Source: Reticulascus tulasneorum
Taxonomy: Eukaryota > Ascomycota > Sordariomycetes > Glomerellales > Reticulascaceae
DNA: 64,000 nucleotides
Direction of reading: 5' to 3'
Assembly: GCA_001557505.1 (NCBI GenBank)
Contig: LSAX01000001.1
Span: forward strand, 124,001-188,000
Made by a program: the position numbers and the translations under genes. The notes under the pieces are model-generated. The model saw only the letters and a list, made by a program, of their open reading frames with translations. It searched no databases and was not told the DNA's origin. Of the stretch, positions 1 to 11,843 are shown one piece after another. Within the stretch, counting starts at the first letter, position 1. Each line of letters starts with the position of its first letter.

Positions 1-1600
1 GGGTTGTCACCGGGCCGCATACATTGGGAGAGAAGAGATCTGCTAACTGCTGGCTCTTCTCAGCAATGCTTCATTCCAGCCGCTTCTGATTGGCTCCGTT
101 GGGAACGATGCACAAAGTGAGCCCACATACCGAAAGTTGGCCGAAGAAAGCAGGTCTGGACCAGTCTTTGGGTCAGCTCGAGTTCTGCACCACGCCACAT
201 TCGGCAACCTGGTGTCTTGACACTGCATATCTTCCCGAGGGATTGGATTCATATTACGATGATGCCGACTGTACGTTGTCATCAGCCGGACGATGTCCGC
301 TGTGTCTCAATATCTGCCGGGGTTCCATGTGGCAACCACGTTTCTCTTCCGAACGGGGTTTACTGTGGTCTGTGGCTGCTGTCCCAGCTGAACTTGAACA
401 ACGCAACCTCGGAACGAGGTTCGTGATCCTGGTCTTGGTTTCCAGGTTCTCCGAGACCAGGAAGAGCATGTCTCACCATTCGCTTGAAACTCCCAATTAC
501 TTATGGGCTCTATTTACGGCCATACCCGCTGTTGTGTCCTAGATTATGATATCTTCGCGATCCCGGTTGCCTTGGCATATTCGAGGAAGAACCTGATCAG
601 AAAATATCAAGGCTGAGTAGATATGCCAATGAGATTCGTTGTCCCTAGGCCGACAGTGGTCTCGAATTGTCGATGGGCGAGACAGTCACTACAGGGGTTT
701 TGTCAAGATTTGCGTGGTTTGGGAACAACGAGTTGGTTCGGACTCGCCTGTTCGCGGTGGTTTGACTACACCTGGTACCGATGACACTACTCAGATAATG
801 CGTGGGCGGGAATGGGAGGCGACTAAAAGTCCCACGGGTTTTGACGTTCATCCGTTCAGTTAGACGGCCTAATTGCCTTAGCATGAGTTTATTTCGTCTA
901 ATGCTCCCAAATGACAGAGCAATACCACCACCCCACACCATGGCCGGTGGTGCCAGCTGATGCAGGTGTTGAACCCATGATCATGCTCAATGAGCGTATC
1001 AGGGCCTAGACGAGAGGTCGCGGCCCAAGTCCATGACCTGCCACTGGCCAGTATTGGGCTACCGAGCGCAACCCACATTGGCTAACAACGCCAGATCAAT
1101 CACTTATCGGCCAAGCTGAGCTTAAATATAGCCTACTAGACATGGGGTCAGAAACGGTATATACGTTGGGCACGCGCCCGGATACCCGAAGACAGATCTT
1201 TCGATTACATTTACAGCAAACTACCCCTAGACTGGGTACAGAGCGCGGTGTGAAAAGCGCACGTGAAAGCACACGAGCACATCGGCATATTTTGGAGGGC
1301 ATCACACAAGGAGCGGAAGGTTTATTACGTGTCGGACTCGCAGGTATACAAGATGGCGCGGCGCAGGTCTGTGGAGAGGGAGAGTTGGCCAGACATTTGA
1401 GGTAATCTAATCCAACCGATACTAATAGCAATTCCCAGCACATTTGGTCTTTTAAATGACTTTTCCGTCGAAAGCTGCTCCATCCGTCATCTATTCTAGG
1501 AGAAAAGGCCAAGCGAAGAAAACGCAACACTTGAGGGTTACATTGGCGAAACTGCAGTGCCCTATCACCTGCTGAAGCGCAAGCGCAAGCGCGCTGTTGC
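1..1600. other. Gene-free left edge
   Basis: No frame here gives a recognisable domain or a consistent exon chain. The short open frames on both strands have scattered composition and no splice continuity. The last few hundred bases are the 3' flank of the acidic-protein gene on the minus strand. A gene truncated by the window edge cannot be excluded, but none is visible. Confidence 0.55.
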
Positions 1601-2551
1601 TCAATCCTCTTCGTCGGCGTCGACAGCGACCGCTGGGGCGGCGGCGCCGTTGGTACCGGCGGGTGCATCGGTGGCCTTGATGCTGGCCTTGACTGGAAGG
1701 TCGTCGACGCCGTTTGCCTCGTCTTCCTCCTCGTCGGCGTCGGGATCTTCAGCGTCTTCCTCGACGTCGTCGTCCGCCTCTTCCTCCTCTTCCTCCTCTT
1801 CGTCCTCATCAGCAGCATCGACCTTGCCGCTGACCTCTTCGGCCGGAGCAGTGTCGGTCTTCCGCTTCTTCGGTGGAGGGGCTTTGTCTGCAGTTCACAC
1901 AAAGTCAGCAACATGTTCAACGCATATCGTTCCAACGCCTGCCCTGCCCATGCAAAACTGAATAGACGGGTGGAGAAGCGACGCGGGTTCGGAGTATAGC
2001 ATGCTGCCGAACTGCTGACAGCTTGCTCCGATTCCCCGGTTTGTTTCGGCGTCATGTGGAATGGTGCATCGCTTACCTGCCACGCCATTCTCTTCTGGCT
2101 CTCCAGCATCTTCGGCCTCGCCTTCCTCATCGAATTCTTCATCGTCGTCGTCTCCCTCCTCTTCGTATTCCTCTTCGGATTCATATCTGTCAAGCGAGTA
2201 TGCATTAGCGTCCAAGCTTTCAACTTCAGCTATTAGAGATACCCAGATGACAAGACCACCGTAACAGGGTCTCTTATCCAGGCCGGACCAAGGCTTCAGG
2301 CCGGGGCGATGAGGTGGCGACAACTGGTAACTTGCGACGGAATGTGATTCCAAGCAAGGGTGGTGCGGCGCATAGAGCAGCCAGCTCTTCGACGCAACAG
2401 TCCATGTCCAAGGCCACGTTCCAGGACGCCATGGGAACGGATTCCATCAATGGAAGCAGGGTGGAGCTTACTCTTCTTCCTCCTCGCCATCATCTTCAGG
2501 GAGAGAGACGAGCTCTTCCTCCTCCTCGTTCTTTCTCTTTCGGGTAGACAT
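1601..2551 (-). CDS. Small acidic nuclear protein, unassigned family
   Basis: This is a three-exon gene (2551-2472, 2186-2077, 1887-1601) encoding 158 residues. The ATG at 2551 opens with a basic MSTRKRK tip, followed by runs of Glu/Asp through most of the protein. A PPPKKRK segment just after the second intron is a good monopartite nuclear localisation signal. The C terminus is Ala/Asp/Glu-rich. Introns of 285 and 189 nt are long for this window. Phases 2 and 1 join cleanly, and the acidic reading frame continues across both. Composition suggests a histone-binding or nucleolar acidic protein, but I see no CHZ, nucleoplasmin or other named motif, so no function is assigned. Ser-rich frames on the opposite strand are its mirror image and are not genes. 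The upstream flank is strongly purine/pyrimidine-biased. Confidence 0.72.
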
Positions 2552-5500
2552 GATAGTAGTGGGTTCGAGAAGGGTCCGATTGATGGGAATTGAGTATCTT
2601 TGGATGGAAGCTTGATGGATACGATGAATGATGGATGTGAAAGGGGGAAGGGAGAAGAGTAGAGAAAGCTGGGAAGACGGGGACGATTTTGGGGGGTGGG
2701 TAGGAGGAGAAGGTAGGCTGGGGCACTGGCAAAGCTCTTGGTAGGTGGGCGGCAGGGCACACAGTGAACTTGTGGGAGCAGCTAGGACGACTGCTTGGGT
2801 GGTGCAGAGACAAGGAAGGGGGAGAAGGGGGGGGGGGAGGAGCTCCCTCAGCTCTGCGGGCTGGCTCTGCTTGTTTGCGCGGGAATGCGACTGATGAGAG
2901 AGACAGACACCACGACTCTGGTGTGTGTGATCCATAGAGGGGAGACGGGGAAGGGGGAGGGGGGGGCTGGTCGACAGCATCGAACGGGGATGGAGGATGG
3001 ATGGGCTTTTGGAGAGCCCGGGGGGGGGGCGTGGGCCGTGGATTGCGTGGGAGTTAGAATCGATTTCGCTGGAAGATGGACAGAGATGGCGATTGGTAGA
3101 TCTGGTTGGTCGTTCAAGCGAAAGGAGCTCGGACCCTCCTAGACCTCCAACAGAGAACAGGAGCATCATCATCCCTGTCCGGGACAGATCCATTGCTCCC
3201 TTTTCTCACTCCCCCCCCATCTGCGATTCCCCGACCCGATTCCATCATTCCCCAATTGCTCCACCCCTGCCATGTCCTGTTACGGCCTGGTCTGGTTGCG
3301 CGCTGACATTACATGCAATTTTCAGACAAGAATACCAGGTACCTGCTTGGATACAGGCACGTGAATAGTAACAGTATGTACATACATAGGATACGGAAGT
3401 ACATACAAGGCCGCACTTGAAGCTTCTTCTGCGGACACGGCTGAGGTATCGTCGAAAGACCTCCCCGTATATGTTAGACTGCCAAGCACGGCAGAGGAAG
3501 AGCATCATCCCGAGGCTTTTGCGGGCCTAGTGGGAAGCGGATGGCAGAGCGTCATTGATAGCGTCATCACGTGTAGTTAATCTTCTGGCAGTGAGTGAGG
3601 TCACTCAATTTGTGTTGTGTTCTGGTCGCCCTCCCCACATGGTATGATGGGGTCTGCGGAGGTCAGATAGATAGCTGGGCGCGACTCCGACCTCCAGCGG
3701 GAACCCGTTTTCCCAGCCTTGCCAATGCTGTACCCAGGTTCTCCAAGCATCAATCGTCCTCTCAAGCCTTTCCGACCGAGTTCCGTTCTTACCCAGAAAT
3801 TCTCTGCAGTTAGGAGTTCCAAGTGTTAGCCCAGTGGTATGCTGCGAAGTCGAGTCAGACAGCGTGGCCACTTCGACAGACTCTTTCTGACTCGAGCATC
3901 TTTGGTGGGTCGGCCAGCATATCGTGACGATTGATGTTTGCCAATAGATGGAGGCGTGCACTTTGTCAATTGGTACGTTCTAATGAACACCTCGCCAGGA
4001 GAAATTAGAGCGGCATGATATTGGTGAGTGCAGACCGGGTGACCCTGGCGGCCTAGCGCCGGTAAGGAGCTCCCGAACTCGAGTCGCGATTCTGTCCACC
4101 GCGTTTAACGCGCCGATGTAACCAAGAGGGGAGATGGCTGACGGCTAGTTCTGCGCAATTGTGACGCGCAGTTGCTGCCACTTTAATCCTCCATAAACGT
4201 ATTCGGGTGCCATCATGACTACTGTCGATCCATTTGGCGCGGAATTGGAGATGTCTGCCTTTGCATTGAACCAGCTTGAAGAGCGCATGTATTCCGGCTG
4301 GGGGGTTCAAAAAAATCTCTGCTGAATAGCGAAGCGTGACAAGCTGAGGATATGTTACCGAGGTACAGCTTTAGACGCCTGCTAGATACCTTGCTAGCAT
4401 GGATGTGTTGAAAGAAAACACTGCTGTTGCTCTTATCTAGGAAAAAGTAGTTGACCGCGACTACCCAGCATTTCCCACTTGGTTGCCGGACACATAGTCA
4501 ATCAAAGTAGCTACACGAAGCAGCCTACCTCTTGTGAACGCTGGTCTGGCGAACCATACGATCATTCGCATCTGTGCCTAGACTCTGGCAGTTGAGAGAT
4601 GAGGGTTGGTGGTCAGCGATGAGCATGTGTTCGCTAGCTAAGAGACATGTTATTTGAAGATATAGATTAGTGCAAGGGGATTTGACAACTTATGTTTCCT
4701 GTGGGAGGCTGGCGATTGTTGCTCGCGGTTACGAGGATGGGTTGCATATCAGTCCGGGTTTTGAGGTCAGGGCTTGAGCTCAGATTGACCTCTGTGTTTC
4801 GCTCCAACTTATGAGGCGATTTGATACGTATTGGGATACCCTAGTACGACCAAATCCGAATGGCTGTAAGGACGTATGCGAAGGCACTAGGACCCTCAAA
4901 ATGTTTCATTCTGTGGTATTCCCGAAGATCTCAGGCTGGTGACGCCAGCTACTGCAGGGGAACCATATGCTTCTGAATTTGCGCAGGCTGACACAGACCA
5001 AGAGAAGAGAAGAAGAAACATGCTACTCCATTTTGCCACAACGATGTAGGGTCGCAGGAGGCCTTGTTATTGCGGTAGATGCCGTTGTAGCTGCAGCTTG
5101 CAGGAGAGTCAGGGACTCATGTTGGATGGCTGGGCGCAGGGTATCACTCATACGCCACATTTGAGGTCAGGAGCAAAAGAAAAATTCATCAAAAAAAAAA
5201 GGAAAAAGAAAAAAAAGGGTTAAATCGATTTACTGCAGTCCTGACAATAACCAGGACTGCAGGAGAAAATGCGAGTTATGGGCTAGTCAGTCGGACAAGA
5301 AGTCAGACACCATGTTGCAATCCACCACATATATATGTGGCAAGGTGGCTCACTTGTCTTAGCCTCGATGATGGCTGGGCAAGCGCAAACTGCAGCAGGT
5401 AAGACAACTCCCCAATGTGAGGAGGCCGGGGGGACAGGTACTCTTTGTAGAGATAGGTAGACAAAATACATAAGTTATCAGAGAAAGAAGGTTCGCCAGA

Positions 5501-6211
5501 GGGGACCGAGGCGAGCTTGTCAGACTTTGAGGCGGACCCATTACAACACTGGGCTTGACGGGAAGACACATGTGAAGCGGAAGTGCTTGCATGGGAGATT
5601 GGGGGTTCTTTGCTGTTTGGGACCCCATTTATCATGTGTTTCGTGGCGCGAGACTTCAATCAAATTGTACGCCTCCCACCCAAAATTGTCTCATTTTGGA
5701 CTGATGTTGGACTTGCAGTTCGTATATTCAAGCTCATGTTAGACCGTAAATCGATGAAGGTAATCTCACATGAAGCGGGCGAAAGAGAAGGGCAACCAGA
5801 CGAGCTAGATGCGGGAAAAAGAGGACGTAATTCTGAACGATTTTATATTAACTACGAAACATCTACCAAGCGGCAGCAGTCAGCGTCGTCATATTCATAT
5901 TCAGGGTGGTTTTTATTGGCGTGCCTGCGTTACAAAGTTGAATTTGAAAGAACTTAATAGCCGATTGCAAGTGGTTCTGAAATCATAAATCAGATTGGGT
6001 CATCCCAGAGCCATACAGCTTTTATCGCTTGTCAAGGGTCCCAGAATTGAGATCTTTCTAAATATTCTAACACCAGTCCTACACGGTGATCTCTTCCTTA
6101 CCGTCGACTTGGAGAATACTATACAAATGTTGAATCACTCACTATTGCTTAGCACAGACATCATTCCTGTAGGTGTTATTCAGACGGAGCTCCAGTTGAA
6201 GTTGACCTAAT
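2552..6211. other. Intergenic region, 3.7 kb
   Basis: No gene is supported. The first 0.7 kb, which is the promoter side of the acidic-protein gene, is purine-rich on the plus strand and has G runs at 2827-2837 and about 3020-3029. Further on there is an A-rich stretch around 5190-5218 followed by a perfect inverted repeat at 5233-5262. From about 5830 to 6010 the sequence turns AT-richer. Open frames are short and show no recognisable protein. Confidence 0.55.
5233..5262. repeat. Perfect 11-bp inverted repeat (hairpin)
   Basis: The arm CTGCAGTCCTG (5233-5243) and its exact reverse complement (5252-5262) are separated by 8 nt. An A-rich purine tract lies just upstream (about 5190-5218). It sits in a long intergenic region, more than 900 bp from the nearest supported gene. 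It could be a small MITE or solo-repeat relic, a transcript 3'-end hairpin, or chance. Confidence 0.7.
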
Positions 6212-8801
6212 TCACGATACATCAGACATCCACAGCAAAGGGGTTCCTTCGAAGTCTGGGAATGAGCCATAAGCCTAACCAAATGTCAGCCACGCAATGC
6301 CGTACTGCAAGGGATGTATTCAATCAATGTACTCACGGATGAATCGAGTTCCAGCCAATCAGTAGTTAGCCACCCGTTCAGCAGATTCGGCATCCCGTAA
6401 AACCTGCCATCCCCTTGGGCCGGGAATGCCTGCCCCAATTCATCGGTCTGCTGCTGCATTGGCATCTCGTCTGGCGGATCCGTTTGCTCTCGAATCTGTA
6501 CCGTCACAAATCCCATTTGACGTGCGGACTGTCGTTTTGCTTCAAGCCTTAGCTCCTCTAGAATGATGCTATAGCGGCGGCTTGGGCTGTCTGGTGAAGT
6601 ATTCTGGGCCAGGTGATTTTGACATCTCTCGGCAAGGTCGAACATGCCAGCGACGTTTTGGTCGTCATCAACAGAAGCTCGGCCCTGCTGGATCTCCCAG
6701 ACATACACCACTGCCAACGCGCAGAATGTGACGTATGGGGTCCACCAAAACGCATGGAACAGGGTCCCATCCGCAGCCATCGAGTCGACCGTCTCCAAGG
6801 CTGTTTTGGCCGCGTTGATACATTCCCCAACGCTATCTTCCAAAGAAGTGGTCTGGCCAGAGCCTTGGGTACTGATTTGCGCCCCTGTAGTGCCAAGGAG
6901 GAATGGTCGGTTTGCGTGCATGATGGCGTGGCAGTACGCCAGCTTCAGCGCAGTTGCTTGACGACGAAAGGACGGGATAAGTGACGTCGGACGAACGGTA
7001 CCGAGGTGGTGCGGAAGCGATTCCCGCCAGGCATGCAGAGCACGGCCGAACCTATGTGCCGAGGCAAGTCGCTCATGCTTTGGGATCCGTTTGATCGAGT
7101 ACACTTCTCGGGAGATGTTGTCGACAATTTGAGCTATTTTCGCGTGGAAAATCAAAGAGTCGACGTGGCAGTCCATTTTCGGCTCTGCGTTGGCACGTCC
7201 CTGCGGAGTCATGTCTTCATCATTGACGCAGTCGGGGAAGTCCTGGTCGATATCCTCGTCATGGTACAGTCTTGGTCTCCCGAACACAACCGCGAGATAT
7301 TTATCGATTGTATACGCCACCCAGAAGGTCCGCTTCTGACACTGGGATGTGATGTAGTCGAACTTTTGGCCGCGACCAGTGTTACGCTTCCTGCCGAATC
7401 GTCGGTGAAGTCCCAGTGCCGATACAATTGGCAGAGTGCTTCCGAAGACGTACCACGCTTGATTCATACGGGAAGTTTGTAGGAGGTATAAGACCTGTAA
7501 TATTCTGGACTGTGCAGATTCAAGCTTTGGGAGCCCTGTCTCGGCATCGGTAAGGCTTGTCGCAGCGCAGAAGTATGAATCACTTCGTTGTAAGCGGAAG
7601 GTGTCGTCGTCAACCATCGAGCCACTAACACGGATCTTACCCTGTCTTAGATATACGATAGCTAATATATTCAGCACGATAGCAGCCTTTGCGTGACCCA
7701 GATTGTGCTGCAAGGGCATATTGCTGTGGACATTGTTGAGCATCGCATAGAGCCACGAAGTCGCCAAGTCTTGATGGAGACAACGGTATGTAACGACGCA
7801 GTACTCAAAGTAGAATCTAATAAGTTCCACGGCGGTGTCCCTGTCCGGGAGTATCAACGAGCCCTCCTGTCTTACCGCAAAGGGTTTGTCCCCAGCGTTG
7901 ATTAGCCGCTGGTGCTGTTCGGCACCGGAGAGCACGTGAGGTACAACTCCGGCGTCAACACCTGTTTGGGATGAGAGCCTTTTCCAAGCACGGTGTAGGA
8001 AAGTAAGGCCTGAAGTTGGGTCGAAGTACTGCCCTTCTATCTCGGCCATCTCAAGCTCCGGAGATGCACGAGAAGCCGAGTGCATGCTGCTATCGCCATG
8101 GCTTACGACCGAAGTCTCGATGCTAGTAAGTCTGTCTCCACCATCATTTACCGCAGTTGCTGATATCACACTATCTGAATTGTCAGTTTTTTGTGTAAAT
8201 CATTTGCAATAGCCAACAGCAGCCGCTCCAGTCCCGTTCTTATCACGTCACTTGAAAATTTGTAGAATGCTCAGGATGCGAGACTCCGAAAGTATAAGGA
8301 TGTTTAAAAACAGGGAAGTTCTCACGCTGAGCCCGGACGACCGACGGCCGACACAGACGTCTCCCTTGAGCGGCGTCCCTCCGCAGGGGTGACCGGCCTT
8401 GGTGCCGCCGGCGGTGGAGTCGGCGGTCTGCCTCGCCGATATGTAGCATCGTATATGCATAAATTTCCCTTCTTGGTACAGCTCTCACAAGGGAGCGTGC
8501 CCGTGCCTGGGTCAACAAATTAAATCACGCCTCCGGCCATTGCTTGACGATCCCTGTGGCGGCACTCACATTTCAGTTTCTTGAACTTACAAAAGTCACA
8601 AGCTCGGCTGACTTTGTGGGCCTTTCTGCGGTTCTCAGCGGCACCTGTCTCGGAAAATCCATCGTGCCCCGGACTGGTGATAAAGCCTCGCTTTCTCCGG
8701 GGCGAGTTGGAAAGGGCACTAACCGGTGATGTATGTGAAGCTGGCGTATGGTGGAGGCCTTCGAGAGAGGCGCTGTTTGGAGTCAAAGTATGGTTCTCCA
8801 T
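6212..8801 (-). CDS. Zn2Cys6 transcription factor with fungal-specific middle domain
   Basis: Four exons (8801-8570, 8506-8326, 8131-6337, 6274-6212) encode 756 residues. The binuclear zinc cluster is split by intron 1, whose donor GTGAGT falls inside the third Cys codon. Joined, it reads C68-x2-C71-x6-C78-x5-C84-x2-C87-x6-C94, a complete six-Cys set, followed by a short basic/Pro-rich linker. The large third exon matches the fungal-specific transcription factor domain, with features such as the RSDSYFCAA, YVFGSTLPIVSALGLHRR and FWVAYTIDKYLAVVFGRP segments. Intron 2 (194 nt) uses GTGAGA and an acceptor at 8132; its exact acceptor is the least certain junction. The last intron (62 nt) has GTGAGT, a CTGAC branch point and a TTAG acceptor. 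Without splicing it, the protein would end at 6286 instead. An in-frame upstream ATG at 8909 is an alternative start. The gene lies 1.2 kb from a permease on the same strand and probably controls that module. Confidence 0.85.
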
Positions 8802-10003
8802 CTTGCCCCGCAGCAGAAGATGAGGAGTCGGAAAAGCGAAAATGGGGGCCACCAGAGCCTGAATGCTTCGGAATACACGAGTGATACCGGCGGCGTGAAC
8901 TCCATTCATTGACCTGGATTATACTAATGCAGATGCCTTCCCGGCGTTTAATATCCTGCCGAATGATGGAACAATAGTATTGGAGCTGATTATGAGGCTG
9001 AAGATTTATCTCGCTTTTTAGAACTTAAAGCAGGCTCGTGGCCAAGTACTGCTTGACATATAAAGCTCAAGATGACGAGAAGTGCAGAAAGCGGAAGCAG
9101 CCTGGGAATCCGAAGAGAATGGATATCCGAGGTTACAGGGAATGAAAACGGGGTCACCGCCATACCGCATCGAGCGACATGCACCACCATGCGCTCTGCA
9201 GTATCACTAGCTGGAACGCAGCTAACCCTATGTGTGCATAGTTCCCCAACTGATGCATAGTTTCAGCACTTAATACATTGCCAGGACCCGAGATACCATG
9301 CCCGACTCTGCGTTAGGAATTGGATGTTTCCCAGAGATATATGGACGGACGGGAATATAGCTGCACAAATATACCTACATGAGCTATGACGGCCCAAAAA
9401 TACTCAACTCAGAACTCGAGCTGGACTTCACAATGATCGATGCACCCACGGTTTGGATTGTCACAACCGCGGCTTGAGGGCTTCCTGTAGGAGACTGGCC
9501 AGTAAACGCTTTATTGAAGCTAAAGAACAAAGAAAAGGAGCTTAGTAGTGTTAAGCTACTGTTGAGGTCTATATACAGCTTTGACCCTCGAAAGGTCTTG
9601 ATTCCTCTGTATATGAAGTTCCGTTATGTCTCTAATAATTAATGAAAATGAGGCCCAAATACCGTTGCGATAGGATTCAACTAAAGCGTGCCCCTGGATC
9701 TCGAATGTGTCGGCCAATGGCCTAATTATCAGGGATCTGGCACAAAATATACATACCGGGGGAACCGGCGAATCAACTCTCAAATTAGATCTGTTTAACA
9801 TAGTAAATGGCTCAGTAACCATATGTAAGCCAGTCACATCCTCGTTCTGGTACTGAAGTCATATTAATCTCGAGATTATGATTTGAAGAAGTACGGTTAT
9901 TAGCAGTCGCAACAGCATATGTTGTGAATGTTAACGTCTCATTGATGTGCTCCGGAAAAAATACGATCTTCCGATAGACTAACATCTAATCCCGATGAAT
10001 GTC
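8802..10003. other. Intergenic region between regulator and permease
   Basis: This 1.2-kb stretch is the promoter of the Zn2Cys6 gene and the 3' flank of the permease gene, both on the minus strand. It is rather AT-rich after about 9250. No additional gene, repeat or RNA gene is recognisable. Confidence 0.55.
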
Positions 10004-11843
10004 TTACAAGGCATACTTGAAGAGTGGGCTCTTCTCTCCCATGTCGTCCAGCTCTTCGTCGGTGTACCTTTGCCTCATCTCATCCTCATTCAACAGTTCC
10101 TTCTTATTATTCAGTCTCTTCAATGCTATTTCCAAGGTAATCGCTGCGCAAATTCCAGCTGAAGCAAACCCAAATGAAGTACCATAACCGGTAGGGTACT
10201 TGGGCGCCTCTCTGTCAAGGTAGATGTAGCTACCAATCAGCCCACCAATGTTTCCCACACATACTAGGAAACCAATACTAATTGCTCTTTTAGTAGGGCT
10301 GGGGGTGTTGGCAATGTTCCAAGCATTGACACCTGGGAGAATCGGATACATTCTGTAGTGTACTTAGCTTTAGCAGAGCTCCACCGAACAGAAATAATGA
10401 GAAGCTTACCCTGTGGTGGCCAAGCATACTGCAAAGTAGCAGAGTCCGACATTCTCCGTGATCCGCTCTGCTTTAGAGAAGAGGATAGCAAAAGCGACGA
10501 CCAGACAGCACTGTGGGCCAACAATAAAAGGCATGCGCCAGGAGGCTCGATCAGCAAAGACGGAAAACACATACGCGGAGATGGCTCCGCACGCGTAAGG
10601 CGGAATGGTGAGCAACTGAGCATTAGCAGAAGTGTAGCCCATTCCCTGCAGTACTCATATTGTCAGTTGTTGCGTCTTCTGAGCCGAGGGAGGAGAAGAC
10701 TTGCCTTCATAATCGCGGGCATTGTGAACTTCATTGCGTAATTTGGAACGGCATTTGACCAGTTAGCTAGAATGAGGAGGTACATCTTCCAGTCAAGGAC
10801 AACGGAAAGAAAAGCTTTCTTGTCGAAATGATGATCCCGGAATTCGTTCGGCTTGACGACTCGTCGTGCATGCTGCCTTAGCTCAAGGTAGCGGATCTCG
10901 TCGGCGTCGAGCCAACGTCCCGATAGAGCTGGAGAATCAACCAGGAAAAAAAAGCACGAGATTGCAATGGCCACTGTGGCGAGACCCTCAAGAATAAAAA
11001 TCTAGACACGAGTCAGTTATTAGTATTGAAGAAATATGGAGATAACAAGTCTTTACCCATCTCCAACCCTCGTACCCACCAACACCGTCCATCTTAGCGA
11101 TGGTGAACGCAAGAAGTCCAGAAAACGCACCACCGGAGGCAGCAGAGGTATATAGAATCGCAATCCTCGTCTGAGTTTCGTTTGGAAGATACCATTTAGA
11201 GAGGATTAGGATGGCTCCAGGAAGGAAACCAGCTCTAGTTATGAATGTCAGAAGTCTTGATCGCCGTAGATATGACCATGCCGGCACCGGGGGGGGTTAC
11301 ATACTCGAAAAGACCGAGGAAGATTCGAACCACAATAAGTCCAGCAAAGTTTTGGACAACGCCGTTCATCGTCATGACAATACCCCAGCATAGAACAATG
11401 CCGCCGATATAGAGTGATGGTCGCTTAAACTTGTGAAGGATAATGTTGGAAGGCACTTCGGCCAAGACAAACGGGATGAAGAAGACCGAGAGCGCGATGT
11501 TATACTGAACTCCGCTCATGCCCAAAGACGGGAGCAGACCTTCAATCTTTGCATTTCCAATGTTGGTCTTGTCGAGATATGCCATGAGGTAAAGAAGGAC
11601 CAGCATTGGCAACAATCGAACCTGGAAAGGTTCTGGTCAGTTAAGTCCTTCATAATGCAGATTTCCAAGACGGCACCGTACATCAATCTTGTGAACTGCC
11701 TTCTTCTTCCTATCCTCGGGAAAGTTGGCAAGGAAGTCGATATCTTCCTGGCTCATACCGCCGCGTTGCTTAAACTCGTTATGGACGATCGACTCTTTCT
11801 CATGGGGAAGCTGCTCGATATCTGATCGCTCAGACGACGCCAT
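10004..11843 (-). CDS. MFS permease, Dal5/allantoate-permease (ACS) family
   Basis: Six exons (11843-11682, 11621-11305, 11234-11057, 11001-10705, 10645-10410, 10352-10004) encode 512 residues. It is an anion:cation symporter family protein of the plasma membrane, related to Dal5/Tna1-type carriers. The cytosolic N terminus ends in a basic KKKAVHKID segment. TM1 contains the family hallmark (LLYLMAYLDKTNIGNAK) and is followed by the YNIALSVFFIPF and EVPSNIILHKF segments. The central loop carries ALSGRWLDADEIRYLE. The C-terminal half carries YPILPGVNAWNIAN, typical of the family. Phases agree at every junction. The 59-nt intron between exons 4 and 5 has a GC donor (AAG|GCAAGT) rather than GT. 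It lies between a Zn2Cys6 regulator and a divergent aldolase gene, so I infer uptake of a small carboxylate or sugar-acid substrate, which cannot be named from sequence. Confidence 0.92.

Noticed and set aside
1096..2223. 375-codon Arg/Thr-rich minus-strand frame
   Set aside because: It is an out-of-frame reading through the acidic-protein exons and introns.
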